In this document: positions 9,070 through 18,248 of the stretch, in pieces
How the letters are laid out: each line of letters starts with the position of its first letter
Position numbering within the stretch: position 1 is the stretch's first letter
Assembly (NCBI RefSeq): GCF_004136575.1
Contig: NZ_NOIQ01000013.1
Coordinates: 1 to 64,000, forward strand
Direction of reading: 5' to 3'
Source of the DNA: Rothia koreensis
Lineage (GTDB): Bacteria > Actinomycetota > Actinomycetes > Actinomycetales > Micrococcaceae
DNA length: 64,000 nucleotides
Position numbers and translations under genes: made by a program
Notes under the pieces: model-generated
The model's input: only the letters and a program-made list of their open reading frames with translations
What the model was told of the DNA's origin: nothing
The model's database searches: none

Positions 9070-9762
9070 ATGAGGTCTCATGGACCCATGCACGAACATC
9101 ATTCCCCGGATCGGGTTTGCCGCCTCGACCCGGTGTCACGGACGGCCGCTCATTATCGTGACCTCGGGGCCCCGCCGTGGCTGGTGATTGCGGGCCTCCA
9201 CCTCACACAGGCAGAGGCTCTGCTTCTCGCCGCTCGCGGTCTGCTGGTCCCGCATGTGAACTCTGTGTACGGCAACACGCCGCCGTGCCCCGAATCCCGT
9301 GCCACGGCGGCGGCACTGCACCTGCGGCCACTGAGCCGACAACGAGCGATACTCCACCGCCTGACCGCGGCCTGGATCTACGGCTGCGCTCCCCCGCCCA
9401 CGCTCCTGGAGTGCACGGCTTTCGGCCCGTTTGGCCTCACCTTGGATCCGGTGGAATCCGCCGTCGTCCACCACCGGTACACGACCTACACCAAGTACGA
9501 GGCCCTGCGAATCGGACCCTTGAGGGTCACCACGCCCCTCCGCACATGCGTGGACGTTGCAGCCTTCGACCAGGGCAAACGCGGCGACGCCGCCCTGGCG
9601 ACAATGCTCCGCGCGCCAGGTCTGGGTTGCGCTCCTGAGACGGTCTGTGCCGCCCTGGAAGCGGTTCCACGTCTGGCGTTCCGACAACGGGCCCTCCGGC
9701 GGATTCATGCGCTGTCGGAAGCGCTTCGCCGGGGGCTACCGGGAGATACGTCTCACTCCTGA
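9070..9762 (+). CDS. Uncharacterised protein with a weak AbiEi-like pattern
   Basis: About 230 residues; ATG 9070 or ATG 9088 could be the start, as neither has a clear ribosome-binding site. The region LTAAWIYGCAPPP followed further on by LRIGPLRVTTPLRTCVDVA recalls the C-terminal segment of the COG5340/AbiEi-like proteins common in actinobacteria, where an LR-T-D motif precedes a helical end. There is no adjacent AbiEii-type nucleotidyltransferase, so a toxin-antitoxin role is not supported. The last ten bases overlap the 3' end of rel, which is read from the other strand, so the two genes share their terminal region. Confidence 0.55.
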   Translation: MRSHGPMHEHHSPDRVCRLDPVSRTAAHYRDLGAPPWLVIAGLHLTQAEALLLAARGLLVPHVNSVYGNTPPCPESRATAAALHLRPLSRQRAILHRLTAAWIYGCAPPPTLLECTAFGPFGLTLDPVESAVVHHRYTTYTKYEALRIGPLRVTTPLRTCVDVAAFDQGKRGDAALATMLRAPGLGCAPETVCAALEAVPRLAFRQRALRRIHALSEALRRGLPGDTSHS

Positions 9763-12140
9763 CCGTGGGTCGACGGGGTCGGTCGGGACCCGGTGATGCG
9801 GTAGACGTCGTACACGCCGTCGATGCCGCGCACAGTGTTGAGGACGTGGTCGAGGTACCTCGGATCGCCCATCTCGAAGGAGAAGCGCGAGATGGCGAGC
9901 CGGGAGACATTGGTATGCACGTTGGCCGACAGGATATTGACGTGGCTCTCCGAGAGGATCCGAGTCACGTCGGACAGCAAGGATTTCCTGTCGAGGGCCT
10001 CGACCTGGATCTCGACCAAGAACACGGAAGATTTGGTCGGAGCCCACTGGACCTTGATCCGGCGAGGATCGTCCTGGGCCTGCCTCATATTGGGACAATC
10101 CACGCGGTGCACGGAGATGCCGTTGCCGCGAGTCACGATGCCCATGATCTCGTCCGGGGGAACCGGAGTGCAGCACCGTGCCAATTTGGTGTAGACGCCG
10201 TCGGCACCGTCGACCACCACGCCCGAGTCCGCGTGCTTGGGCCGCGCATGGGTTGTGATCGAGGTTTCTTCTTCGAGGTCGTCCTCCGCCTCGGATTCGC
10301 CTCCGAGCAGATCGACCAGACGGTCGATGACGTCCTGGGCCTTGATCTGGCCTTCGCCCACGGCTTCGTACAGCGCGGCGACGTCGTCCTTGTGCTGTTC
10401 CTCAGCGACGGACAGAAGGAGTTTGCTGGTCAGAAGACGCTGAAGAGGCAGGCTGTGGCGCCGCATCGAGCGGGTCAGGTTGTCCTTGCCCTTCTCGATG
10501 GCCTCTTCTCGACGTTCCTTGGTCAGGTAGTGCCGGATCTTGGTGCGGGCCCGAGGGCTGGCCACGAATTTGAGCCAGTCCTCGCTCGGGCCGGCGTCCT
10601 CCGCCTTGGTCGTCAGGATCTCGATGCGGTCACCATGGTTGAGTTTCGAGGACAACGGAACCAGTTTTCCGTTGACCCGAGCACCGATGGTATGTTCCCC
10701 GACTTGCGTGTGAATCGCGTAGGCGAAGTCCACCGGGGTCGATCCCGCCGGCAAGGACAGCACATCGCCGGCCGGGGTGAAGACGAAGACCTCTTGGGCG
10801 TTGACCTCATAGCGCAGCGAGTCCAGGAATTCGGAGGAATCGCGGGTCTCCGACTGCCAGGACATGAGCGACTGGAGCCACTTCATCGCCTCGGCCGAAT
10901 CCTCGGTATGCTGTCCGGCGGCCGATGCCTCGCCACGGGCCGCAGCCTTGTACTTCCAGTGCGCGGCAATACCGTATTCGGCCTTGCGGTGCATGTCGTG
11001 CGTCCGGATCTGGACCTCGACAGGCCGGCCGGCCGGCCCGATCACCGCGGTATGCAGGGACTGGTAGGTGTTGAACTTGGGAACGGCGATGTAGTCCTTG
11101 AACCGTCCCGGGATCGGCTTCCAGACTTCGTGAATGGCGCCGAGCGCCGCGTAGCAGTCCCGCACCGAGTCGACAAGAATCCGGATCGCGAGGAGATCGT
11201 AGATCTCGTCGAATTCCTTGTCGCGCAGAATCATCTTCTGGTAGATCGAGTAATAGTGCTTCGGTCGACCAGTCACCTCGCACGAGATGTTGGACTCCTG
11301 AAGTTCGTCCTTCACGCCGGTGCGGATCTCTTGCAATTGCCGTTCCCGCTCCGGGGTCCTGTCCCCGACCATGCGCACGATTTCGTCGTAGATACGAGGC
11401 TCCAGGGCCGCGAAGGACAGGTCCTCGAGTTCCCATTTGATCGTATTGATGCCCAGGCGGTGGGCCAGCGGCGCGAAGATCTCGAGGGTCTCCTTCGCCT
11501 TGCGTGCGCTGGACTGCGGAGAGACGAAGCGCCAGGTCCGCGCGTTGTGCAGCCGGTCGGCCAGCTTGATCACGAGCACCCGAATGTCCTTGGCCATCGC
11601 TATGACCATCTTGCGGACCGTTTCGGCCTGAGCGTGTTCCCCGTATTTGACCTTGTCCAGCTTGGTCACGCCGTCGACGAGCTCCGCGACCTCTTCCCCG
11701 AAGTCTTCGGTCAGCTCTTCGAGCGTGTACTCGGTGTCCTCGACGGTGTCGTGCAACAGGCCCGCAATGAGCGTGGCACCGGAGGCCCCGAGTTCGGCGA
11801 GAATCGTGGTGACGGCGACGGGGTGCGTGATGTACGGATCGCCGCTCTTGCGCTTCTGTCCGGTGTGGTACTTGTCCGCGACGGCGAAAGCCCGCTCGAT
11901 CGCGGCGAAATCCTCTTGGGGGTTGTTGGCCTTGACGGTCCTCAACAAGGGAACGAGGACCGGCGACACCGGTTTGGTCTTGCTCGCGGCTGAGGAATCT
12001 CCGGCGTTCACGGTTGGTTCCGCTCTTTCTGCGGCCGGCACGGCGGCCGTCTTCGGGAAGGCACGGCGTTCCGGCGTCCTCGTTGACGCTGAAATGACCC
12101 GATGGGTCCCGTGACTCTGCCGATCATCTGACGATGCCAT
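9753..12140 (-). CDS. relA: Bifunctional (p)ppGpp synthetase/hydrolase Rel
   Basis: Makes and degrades the stringent-response alarmones ppGpp and pppGpp on and off the ribosome. The 795-residue protein starts at ATG 12140, seven bases after AGGAGG; the open frame continues upstream but has no support. The order is a Ser/Ala-rich leader, an HD hydrolase domain (ITHPVAVTTILAEL and LLHDTVEDT, so the metal-binding histidines and HD pair are present), the synthetase domain (RFKDYIAVPKFNTYQSLHT and VEVQIRTHDMHRKAEYG), TGS (VFTPAGDVLSLPAGSTPVDF), a linker with the conserved cysteines in RCCTPVP, and a C-terminal ACT domain. Both catalytic halves look intact, as expected for the single long Rel of actinobacteria. 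It is preceded by a 560-base gap containing a repeat and a gene remnant. Confidence 0.96.
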   Translation of the reverse strand: MASSDDRQSHGTHRVISASTRTPERRAFPKTAAVPAAERAEPTVNAGDSSAASKTKPVSPVLVPLLRTVKANNPQEDFAAIERAFAVADKYHTGQKRKSGDPYITHPVAVTTILAELGASGATLIAGLLHDTVEDTEYTLEELTEDFGEEVAELVDGVTKLDKVKYGEHAQAETVRKMVIAMAKDIRVLVIKLADRLHNARTWRFVSPQSSARKAKETLEIFAPLAHRLGINTIKWELEDLSFAALEPRIYDEIVRMVGDRTPERERQLQEIRTGVKDELQESNISCEVTGRPKHYYSIYQKMILRDKEFDEIYDLLAIRILVDSVRDCYAALGAIHEVWKPIPGRFKDYIAVPKFNTYQSLHTAVIGPAGRPVEVQIRTHDMHRKAEYGIAAHWKYKAAARGEASAAGQHTEDSAEAMKWLQSLMSWQSETRDSSEFLDSLRYEVNAQEVFVFTPAGDVLSLPAGSTPVDFAYAIHTQVGEHTIGARVNGKLVPLSSKLNHGDRIEILTTKAEDAGPSEDWLKFVASPRARTKIRHYLTKERREEAIEKGKDNLTRSMRRHSLPLQRLLTSKLLLSVAEEQHKDDVAALYEAVGEGQIKAQDVIDRLVDLLGGESEAEDDLEEETSITTHARPKHADSGVVVDGADGVYTKLARCCTPVPPDEIMGIVTRGNGISVHRVDCPNMRQAQDDPRRIKVQWAPTKSSVFLVEIQVEALDRKSLLSDVTRILSESHVNILSANVHTNVSRLAISRFSFEMGDPRYLDHVLNTVRGIDGVYDVYRITGSRPTPSTHGQE

Positions 12141-12203
12141 GATGAACCTCCTGACCGTGTGATGGACCCAGTTTAGTCCCCCGCCGTCAATCCTCCGTCC
12201 CCT

Positions 12204-12249
12204 CGAGGTGGCAGGTTGGTGCACTCCACCCTGCCGAAGTGGCAACCCC
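12204..12249. repeat. GAGGTGGCA-family palindrome
   Basis: CGAGGTGGCAGGTT and its imperfect inverse CCGAAGTGGCAA sit 30 bases apart just upstream of rel. It is an isolated copy of the repeat family best developed at 38.4-38.8 kb. Between it and the remnant at 12521 lie about 270 bases in which I see nothing. Confidence 0.55.
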
Positions 12250-12520
12250 GGAACCAAAATGACCAGCGGCAGGTCCCGATCTGCTCTCTCGACGTCGTGA
12301 TGTGCGGTCGCTGTGATCTCGTCGCACGGCTCTCGCAGCAAGGTTCGATCCGGTGTGGGCGGACCCTGCTGGGCATCGAGGCGGCCCTCGTCACACTCCG
12401 ACTTATTCGGAAGGCGAAGTATTCGACCCCGACCGCACGACGGCGCCGCGAAAGTTTCTGACGATTAATGAATGCCCAAATCAGACCCGTATTCGAATCG
12501 GTCCTTCGCGACTCCGACCG

Positions 12521-12646
12521 GAGCCCCGTGACGGCGGCGTCGAGCAGGGTTCGGACGGCGTGCGGCCCTTGGGCGACATCGGTGAGGTCCCGGCGTCTCA
12601 GGGCGCGGCAGAGTTGCTCGGAAGTCAGGTAGTTGGCGTGTGACAT
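12521..12646 (-). pseudogene. Remnant of a PheS-related ligase-like gene
   Basis: The first 42 residues of a minus-strand frame starting at ATG 12646 (SHANYLTSEQLCRALRRRDL, then TDVAQGPHAVRTLLDAAV) read like a genuine N-terminus and resemble, from memory, the start of the actinobacterial PheS-related ligase-like protein sometimes called SrmL. After residue 42 the frame runs into arginine/serine-rich sequence with no domain character and then into a repeat, so the gene appears truncated at its 5' end fragment. The assignment is tentative; that this is a broken gene is better supported than its identity. Confidence 0.4.
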
Positions 12647-12657
12647 GAGTCTGCAGC

Positions 12658-12676
12658 CGCCCCTCGGCGAGGGGCG
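12658..12676 (-). terminator. Hairpin after secF
   Basis: CGCCCCTC, loop GGC, GAGGGGCG: a perfect 8-bp stem 24 bases downstream of the secF stop. It is short and has no U-tract, but its position at the end of the yajC-secDF unit suits a terminator. Confidence 0.45.
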
Positions 12677-12699
12677 CGAGGGCCTCTTGGCAGGCTCCG

Positions 12700-13884
12700 C
12701 TAGATCACCGCGCCATTGTCCGGCTTGTCCCTGCCACTCGGGTCATAGCGCGGTGTGGGGCTGTCCGCCGACCTCCGGCCGCCACGGTCGGAACGCCGGC
12801 CTTCTTGTGCCGACTCCGCTCCGGCCGACGCCGAACCGTCGCCGAATGCTCTCGTCGACCCCGACGTCGTTCCTTCGCTGATCTCCGCTCCGGAGTCGGC
12901 GGCGTCGGTGTCCGCGACACCTTGCCGGACTCTTTCGGCCTGTTCCTTGATGGGCTTCTCGCCCTGACGCAGCAGTGCGTAGAGGGGCGCCGAGACGAAC
13001 AAGGTGCCCAGCGTGCCCATGATGATCCCGATGAACAGTGCCAGGGAAAGATCCTGCAAGGTTCCGGCACCCAACAGGAATGCCCCGATGAACAGAATCG
13101 AGCCGACCGGCAGGATCCCGACGACCGAGGTGTTGATTGACCTGACCAAGGTCTGGTTGACCGCCAGATTGACCTCTTCGGCGAAGGTCGTCTTCGTGTT
13201 TTCCCGGTAGCCCTTGGTGTTCTCGCGAATTTTGTCGAAGACCACCACAGAGTCGTACAGCGAATAGGACAGAATCGTCAGGAAACCGATGATCGCCGAC
13301 GGTGTGACTTCGAACCCGACCAGGGCGTAGATCCCGGCCGTCGTGATGACGGTGAACAGCAGGCCGGCGATGGCCGACAGGGACATCTTCACGGTTCTGA
13401 AGTACAGGGCCATCCCGACCGTCGCCAGGACCACGAACGCGATCAGACCCCACGTCGCCTGGCGAGTCACCCCTTCGCCCCAGGTTGGTCCCACGTAGGA
13501 GGAGGTGACGTCGTCGGCCTTGACGTCGTAGGCCTTCTGTAGGGCCTGTTTGACGGCGAGCGTGTCGTCGTCACTCAATTGCTCGGTTTGGACGCGTACC
13601 GTATCCGAGGCAATCTTGGTCACTTCGGTCTCGGAGGCACTCGCGTGCTTCGAGACGGCGTCCTTGCCCGTCTGGACGTCGGTGCTCTGGGAATCGGAGA
13701 CCGTGAACTCCGAACCTCCACGGAAATCGATGCCCATTTTGAAGCCACCCGTGACCACCGGGATGAGCACCGCGATGATCACGAGCACCGCGGAAATTCC
13801 GAGCCACAGTTTCTTCTTCGGGATGAAGGGCAGTGAGGTCTTGCCCGTGTAGAGGTTGCTACCGAACTCTGCGAACTTAGGCAT
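12700..13884 (-). CDS. secF: Protein translocase subunit SecF
   Basis: Inner-membrane partner of SecD that uses the proton gradient to help pull proteins through SecYEG. It has 394 residues with six transmembrane segments. The periplasmic P1 signature FKMGIDFRGGSEF follows the first helix. The conserved block ILSYSLYDSVVVFDKIREN lies in the fourth helix region, and further helices follow. The last 90 residues are a Ser/Gly/Arg-rich, low-complexity cytoplasmic tail, longer than in Escherichia coli but usual in actinobacteria. The start overlaps the end of secD by eight bases, so the two are translationally coupled. Confidence 0.95.
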   Translation of the reverse strand: MPKFAEFGSNLYTGKTSLPFIPKKKLWLGISAVLVIIAVLIPVVTGGFKMGIDFRGGSEFTVSDSQSTDVQTGKDAVSKHASASETEVTKIASDTVRVQTEQLSDDDTLAVKQALQKAYDVKADDVTSSYVGPTWGEGVTRQATWGLIAFVVLATVGMALYFRTVKMSLSAIAGLLFTVITTAGIYALVGFEVTPSAIIGFLTILSYSLYDSVVVFDKIRENTKGYRENTKTTFAEEVNLAVNQTLVRSINTSVVGILPVGSILFIGAFLLGAGTLQDLSLALFIGIIMGTLGTLFVSAPLYALLRQGEKPIKEQAERVRQGVADTDAADSGAEISEGTTSGSTRAFGDGSASAGAESAQEGRRSDRGGRRSADSPTPRYDPSGRDKPDNGAVI

Positions 13885-15637
13885 TGTCGGCTCCTTCGGG
13901 GTTTTGTCCTGACTGCTCTTCCGGGTCCTGTGGCGGTTTGTTCCGGGATTCGAGCGCCTCGGCCCTGCGCCGTTCGGCGATGGTCATCGGCCGGTCCTCG
14001 GAATCTTCGTCATCGTCGGACCGGCGCTTCCTCGCTCGAGGCGAGTCCTCGGGGTCCCGCAGACGTCCGGCCCCTCGATACAACGGGACGTAACCGAGCG
14101 CGCGAGCATCCAGTCCGGACAATTTGTGCCCTTCACCGAAGAACTTGGTCCGCGAGAGCATCACCATGACCGGATGGGTGAACCAGAAGATGACCATGAG
14201 GTCGGCGATGGCCGTGAGTCCCAGGGTGAAGGCGAAACCTCGAACGTTGCCGACCGCCACGAAGTACAGGACGACGGCCGCCAGGAGGTTGACGCCCTTC
14301 GATGCCCAAATGGTGCGCCGGGCGCGCATCCACCCGTGGTCGACGGCCGAAGGCACACTGCGCCCATCGCGCAGGCCATCCCTGATGCGTTCGAAGTAGA
14401 CGATGAACGAGTCAGCCGTCTGTCCAATAGCCACGATCAGTCCGGCCACGCCCGCAAGCGACAGCCTGTAATTGACGCCCCACCCGAGCAGGGTAATGGC
14501 CTCGTAGGTGACCACCCCCGCGACAAGCAGGGATGCGATCGTCACGAATCCGAGGAGTCTGTACTGGAACAGTGAGTACACGCAGACCAGCAGCAGACCG
14601 ATGATGCCGGCAATGATGCCCATCTGCAGTTGGTCCGTGCCCAGCGTCGCGGAAATCTGTTGCTCGGACTGGATATCGAAGCTGATGGGCAGCGCACCAT
14701 ACTTGAGCTGTTCCGACAGTCCCTTGGCATCGTCCTCGGAGAAGTCACCGGTGATCTGTGCCTTGCCGTCCGCGATCACGTTCTGCGCGCGTGGTGCCTG
14801 GAGCACCCCGCCGTCGAGCATGATGGCGAAGGACGCCTTCGGGTCTTCCTGGTTCTTTCCGTAGAACCCGTACAGGCGCTGCGTCACGTCCTTGAACACG
14901 TTCTTGGCGTGATCGTTGAACGTGATGTTCACGCCCCATTGGCCCGTGCTGACGCCTCCCCCGGACTCGGCCTGTGAGTAATCGGCCGTTTTGATGTCCG
15001 AACCGTTCAGTTCGACGGGTCCCAGAATGTACTTCTGTTGGCCATCCTCGGAACACGCGACCACAGCCTTGTCGGGATCCAACTGATCGTCCTTGCCCGG
15101 GTTGGCCTTGCAGTCGCGTTGTTCGTACTGCTTCTGGAGATCCCCGGTGATCCAGTTGGAATCCGATCCGTTCTGGGGCTCGCCATTCGGATGCGGCAGA
15201 TCCGCGTCCGCGGTGCGTTGGTCCTCGGGAACAGCACCCCCATCGCCTTGCATCAGGACAGATCGGAAGGACATCTGTGCCGATGCCTGGATCAGATCAC
15301 GGGTTTCCTGGCTCGGAGTTCCCGGCATCGACACGACGACGTTCCGGCCGGACTGGGTGCTGACCTCGGCCTCGGAAACGCCGGCGCCGTCGACGCGCTG
15401 TCGGATGATGTCGACCGCTTGGTCGAGCTGGTCCTTGCTGATGTCGCCGTCGCCATTGGTGACCTTCGGGGAGAGGATCATCTCCGTGCCGCCGGACAGG
15501 TCCAGGGCGAGCTGGGGTGACGCGGAGCCACCCAGTTTGGTCGCAGACAGGCCGATGACACCGCCGAGGACCACCACAATGGCGGTCAACAGGAGCAGGG
15601 CCTTTCGGGCACTGGACGTGCGCTTTTTCCGAGCCAT
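13877..15637 (-). CDS. secD: Protein translocase subunit SecD
   Basis: Larger subunit of the SecDF translocation motor, 586 residues. An N-terminal basic stretch and helix (residues 13-32) lead to the periplasmic domain, which opens with LALDLSGGTEMIL and carries a large insertion rich in Asp/Gln (about 140-240). Five C-terminal transmembrane helices follow, with the hallmark AIGQTADSFIVYFERIRDGL near residue 420. The last 70 residues are charged and probably disordered. It follows yajC by 69 bases and overlaps secF, completing the yajC-secD-secF unit. Confidence 0.95.
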   Translation of the reverse strand: MARKKRTSSARKALLLLTAIVVVLGGVIGLSATKLGGSASPQLALDLSGGTEMILSPKVTNGDGDISKDQLDQAVDIIRQRVDGAGVSEAEVSTQSGRNVVVSMPGTPSQETRDLIQASAQMSFRSVLMQGDGGAVPEDQRTADADLPHPNGEPQNGSDSNWITGDLQKQYEQRDCKANPGKDDQLDPDKAVVACSEDGQQKYILGPVELNGSDIKTADYSQAESGGGVSTGQWGVNITFNDHAKNVFKDVTQRLYGFYGKNQEDPKASFAIMLDGGVLQAPRAQNVIADGKAQITGDFSEDDAKGLSEQLKYGALPISFDIQSEQQISATLGTDQLQMGIIAGIIGLLLVCVYSLFQYRLLGFVTIASLLVAGVVTYEAITLLGWGVNYRLSLAGVAGLIVAIGQTADSFIVYFERIRDGLRDGRSVPSAVDHGWMRARRTIWASKGVNLLAAVVLYFVAVGNVRGFAFTLGLTAIADLMVIFWFTHPVMVMLSRTKFFGEGHKLSGLDARALGYVPLYRGAGRLRDPEDSPRARKRRSDDDEDSEDRPMTIAERRRAEALESRNKPPQDPEEQSGQNPEGADNA

Positions 15638-15706
15638 GAGGATTCCTGAGGATCATAGGTCGAGGTGCTCACCCCGTGGGCAAGCACCTCGAAAATTGCG
15701 TATGTT

Positions 15707-16297
15707 TTAGCGGTTCGAGCCGGTGGGATCGTCGCCGCGGGGATCGTCCCGGTAACCCGTACCGTCCTGCTCGCCCAGGCCTCGAGTCGTTTCGTCGCTC
15801 GGCTCACCGTTGAGCCGCGGTCCGTTCTCAGCAGAGGTCGACGTCGATCCGAGACCGCTCTCGGCTGCTGACTCGTTCCCGAAGGCACCGGATCCGCTCT
15901 GGGGCTCCTCGGCAACGCCTTGGGCCGCAGCGGCCCGCGCCGCCTCGGGAGTTCCGGGGACCTGCCCGTTGTCGTCCAGAACCGTGGTCACGGCGCCGAG
16001 GTGGACGGTGATCTCCGTCTTGGGTGCGACCTCGATGACCGCACGATTGGCCTCGCGGTCGATCGACACGATGGTTCCGAAGACGCCGAACTGCGTCATG
16101 ACGCGCGTTCCCGGGGTCATCGCGTTCTGGCGCTCCTGCATCTGCTGCCTGGCCTTCTTCTGGCGGCGCATCGGAAGAACGAGGAACACGATGACAACCA
16201 CCAGCATGAGGCCGAGGAGCAGGAAGTTGGATCCACCGCCCCCGCCCTGGTCGGCTGCCTGCAGGCTTCCGGTCGAATTGATGGTGGAAAGTAGCAT
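15707..16297 (-). CDS. yajC: Preprotein translocase accessory protein YajC
   Basis: Small membrane protein associated with SecDF, here 196 residues. One transmembrane helix (FLLLGLMLVVVIVFLVLPMR, residues 25-44) is followed by the typical YajC sequence QERQNAMTPGTRVMTQFGVF and a short beta domain. The C-terminal half is a low-complexity acidic Ala/Gly/Ser tail, which explains why it is twice the length of the E. coli protein. AAGGAACTC precedes ATG 16297. The 112 bases to ruvB contain an AT-rich palindrome (ACTTTTTAAAGT near 16360) that could be a promoter element or terminator. Confidence 0.9.
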   Translation of the reverse strand: MLLSTINSTGSLQAADQGGGGGSNFLLLGLMLVVVIVFLVLPMRRQKKARQQMQERQNAMTPGTRVMTQFGVFGTIVSIDREANRAVIEVAPKTEITVHLGAVTTVLDDNGQVPGTPEAARAAAAQGVAEEPQSGSGAFGNESAAESGLGSTSTSAENGPRLNGEPSDETTRGLGEQDGTGYRDDPRGDDPTGSNR

Positions 16298-16410
16298 GAG
16301 TTCCTTACGTCGGTATCTGCGTTGTTCCCGGTCAGCATCCCACCGGGATAAGGGGAAAAACTTTTTAAAGTCTAGAGGAAGATTCTGGGTATCCGGTCAG
16401 AAACCGTGAC

Positions 16411-17469
16411 TCAGGATTCCGGCGGTTCCAGGTCCAGGTGCACCCACGCGGAGGGCAGCGCCACGCGTCCCCGCGGCGTCCGGCCCATCAGCCCTTCACG
16501 CACCAGATAAGGCTCTGCCACCGTTTCCACGGTCTCCGTCTCCTCGCCGACCGCGATGGCCAAGGTCGACAGGCCAACAGGTCCCCCGCCGAATTTGTGG
16601 ATCAGGGATTCGAGAACGGATCGGTCCAGCCGATCGAGCCCCTTCGAATCGACTTCATACATGTCCAGCGCGGTGGCCGCGGCCCGTGCATCGATATCGT
16701 CCACCGAGTGGACCAGAGCCCAGTCCCGGACCCGGCGCAGGAGGCGGTTGGCGATACGGGGCGTGCCGCGTGATCGCGAGGCGATCTCGTGGAAGCCTTC
16801 GGTGGTGATCTTCAGGTCCAGGAGGCCGGCCGAACGGCGGAGAACGAGCTCGAGCTCATCGACGTCGTAGAACTCCAGGTGACCCGTGAATCCGAAACGG
16901 TCCCGCAGGGGCCCGGGCAGGAGGCCTGCACGCGTGGTTGCGCCGACGAGCGTGAAGCTGGGCAGTTCCAGTGGAATCGAGGTGGCCCCCGCGCCCTTGC
17001 CGACCACGATATCGACGCGGAAATCCTCCATGGCCATGTAGAGCATCTCTTCCGCGGGGCGTGACATGCGGTGGATCTCGTCGAGGAACAGCACCTCGCC
17101 GGGCGTGAGCGAGGAAAGGATGGCGGCCAGATCACCCGAGTGCTGGATGGCCGGCCCCGAGCTGATGCGCAAGGGCGAGCCCATCTCCTCCGCGATGATC
17201 ATCGCCAAAGTGGTCTTTCCGAGTCCCGGAGGACCTGAGAGGAGGACGTGGTCCGCGCTCTTCCCCCGCAGTTTCGAGGCCTCCAGAACCAGTGACAATT
17301 GTTGGCGCACGCGCTTCTGCCCCACGAAATCGTCCAGGGCCTTCGGCCGCAACGCTGCCTCGATCGCCTTGTCCTCGGGCTCGACCTCGGCGTCGACCAG
17401 CCGCTCCTGCCCCGAGCGCTGCTGGCCCGGCAGATTCTGCGTGTCGTTCTCCGGGAATTGCTGCGTCAT
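16411..17469 (-). CDS. ruvB: Holliday junction helicase RuvB
   Basis: Hexameric AAA+ motor that drives branch migration of Holliday junctions with RuvA. It has 352 residues. Walker [10 protein letters not shown] lies near residue 80, Walker B is LFLDEIHR, sensor 1 is GATTRAGLL, followed by PLRDRFG with the arginine finger, and the C-terminal winged helix carries [13 protein letters not shown] and GRTPRGRVA. An N-terminal Gln-rich leader of about 30 residues precedes the conserved [11 protein letters not shown]. It starts 18 bases after the ruvA stop with AAAGGAAC as ribosome-binding site. Confidence 0.97.
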   Translation of the reverse strand: MTQQFPENDTQNLPGQQRSGQERLVDAEVEPEDKAIEAALRPKALDDFVGQKRVRQQLSLVLEASKLRGKSADHVLLSGPPGLGKTTLAMIIAEEMGSPLRISSGPAIQHSGDLAAILSSLTPGEVLFLDEIHRMSRPAEEMLYMAMEDFRVDIVVGKGAGATSIPLELPSFTLVGATTRAGLLPGPLRDRFGFTGHLEFYDVDELELVLRRSAGLLDLKITTEGFHEIASRSRGTPRIANRLLRRVRDWALVHSVDDIDARAAATALDMYEVDSKGLDRLDRSVLESLIHKFGGGPVGLSTLAIAVGEETETVETVAEPYLVREGLMGRTPRGRVALPSAWVHLDLEPPES

Positions 17470-17487
17470 TCGTTCCTTTCCGCCCCG

Positions 17488-18135
17488 CTATTTGGACCGA
17501 TGGCCCATGCCGCTGGCTCGGCCGAGACTGGCCAGGACGCCCCTCAGGGCATCGGGGACCGTCATGGATTCGGCATCGGGTTCGGCCTCGACGTAGGAGT
17601 CCACCGCGCCGGCGGCATCCTTCTCCTGCCAGCCTAGGCCCACCAGGGCATCCATGACTTGCGACCGCCACGATGGGCCGGCCCCTGCCTTGCCTCCGCC
17701 GTCCGTGGACGAGGCCTCCGCGCCCTCCGGCTCGGGCAGGACGAGCTTGCCCGCGAGTTCAAGGACGATCCGGCGGGCACCCTTGGGGCCGATTCCGGGA
17801 ACCTTGCTGAATGCTTTGTCATCACCCTCCGCGACGGCCTGGGCCACCTCTGCGGGGGTGTGGACGGACAGAACCGCCAGGGCGATGCGAGGACCGATGC
17901 CGGAGACCGAGAGCATCGTGGTGAACACTTCTCTCTCGCTGTCGTCCCGGAATCCGAACAGGGTCAGCGAATCCTCCTTGACGATCAGCGAGGTCTCGAG
18001 CCGAGCACGCTCACCGAGACGCAGGGTCGCCAATGTGCCGGGGGTTGCCTGGACCAGCATCCCGACACCACCGACCTCGATGACTGCCTCGTGGAGGCCA
18101 ACATGGGTCACGGTGCCCGTCAGAGAAGAAATCAT
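17488..18135 (-). CDS. ruvA: Holliday junction branch migration protein RuvA
   Basis: Tetrameric junction-binding protein that loads RuvB, 215 residues. The N-terminal OB fold starts MISSLTGTVTHVGLHEAVIE; two helix-hairpin-helix motifs are visible (VSGIGPRIALAVLS and VPGIGPKGARRIVLEL), and the RuvB-contacting three-helix domain forms the C-terminus (VMDALVGLGWQEKDA). It lies between ruvC and ruvB. A degenerate LexA-like site sits just upstream (18149-18164), so part of ruvAB expression may be damage-inducible. Confidence 0.96.
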   Translation of the reverse strand: MISSLTGTVTHVGLHEAVIEVGGVGMLVQATPGTLATLRLGERARLETSLIVKEDSLTLFGFRDDSEREVFTTMLSVSGIGPRIALAVLSVHTPAEVAQAVAEGDDKAFSKVPGIGPKGARRIVLELAGKLVLPEPEGAEASSTDGGGKAGAGPSWRSQVMDALVGLGWQEKDAAGAVDSYVEAEPDAESMTVPDALRGVLASLGRASGMGHRSK

Positions 18136-18148
18136 GCGTCCATCTTAA

Positions 18149-18164
18149 TCGAACAAAGTTACGA
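18149..18164. promoter_or_regulatory. Degenerate LexA-like box before ruvA
   Basis: TCGAACAAAGTTACGA matches one half-site of the actinobacterial SOS box TCGAAC-N4-GTTCGA exactly and the other in four of six positions. It lies 14 bases upstream of the ruvA start, inside the ruvC-ruvA gap. Given the imperfect half, it is a candidate only. Confidence 0.35.
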
Positions 18165-18248
18165 AAAACATTCAGCGGCGCGCCTGTGGACGGAGGTCGT
18201 GCCCGCGGCTCCACCGACTCGACCTGTGGCGTGCCCTCGAGGCTCCCG

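Noticed and set aside
9070-9762. Type IV toxin-antitoxin antitoxin (AbiEi)
   Set aside because: Only a weak C-terminal resemblance, and no partner nucleotidyltransferase beside it.
9765-11993. 742-codon open frame opposite rel
   Set aside because: Antisense shadow of rel with no start signal and no domain character.
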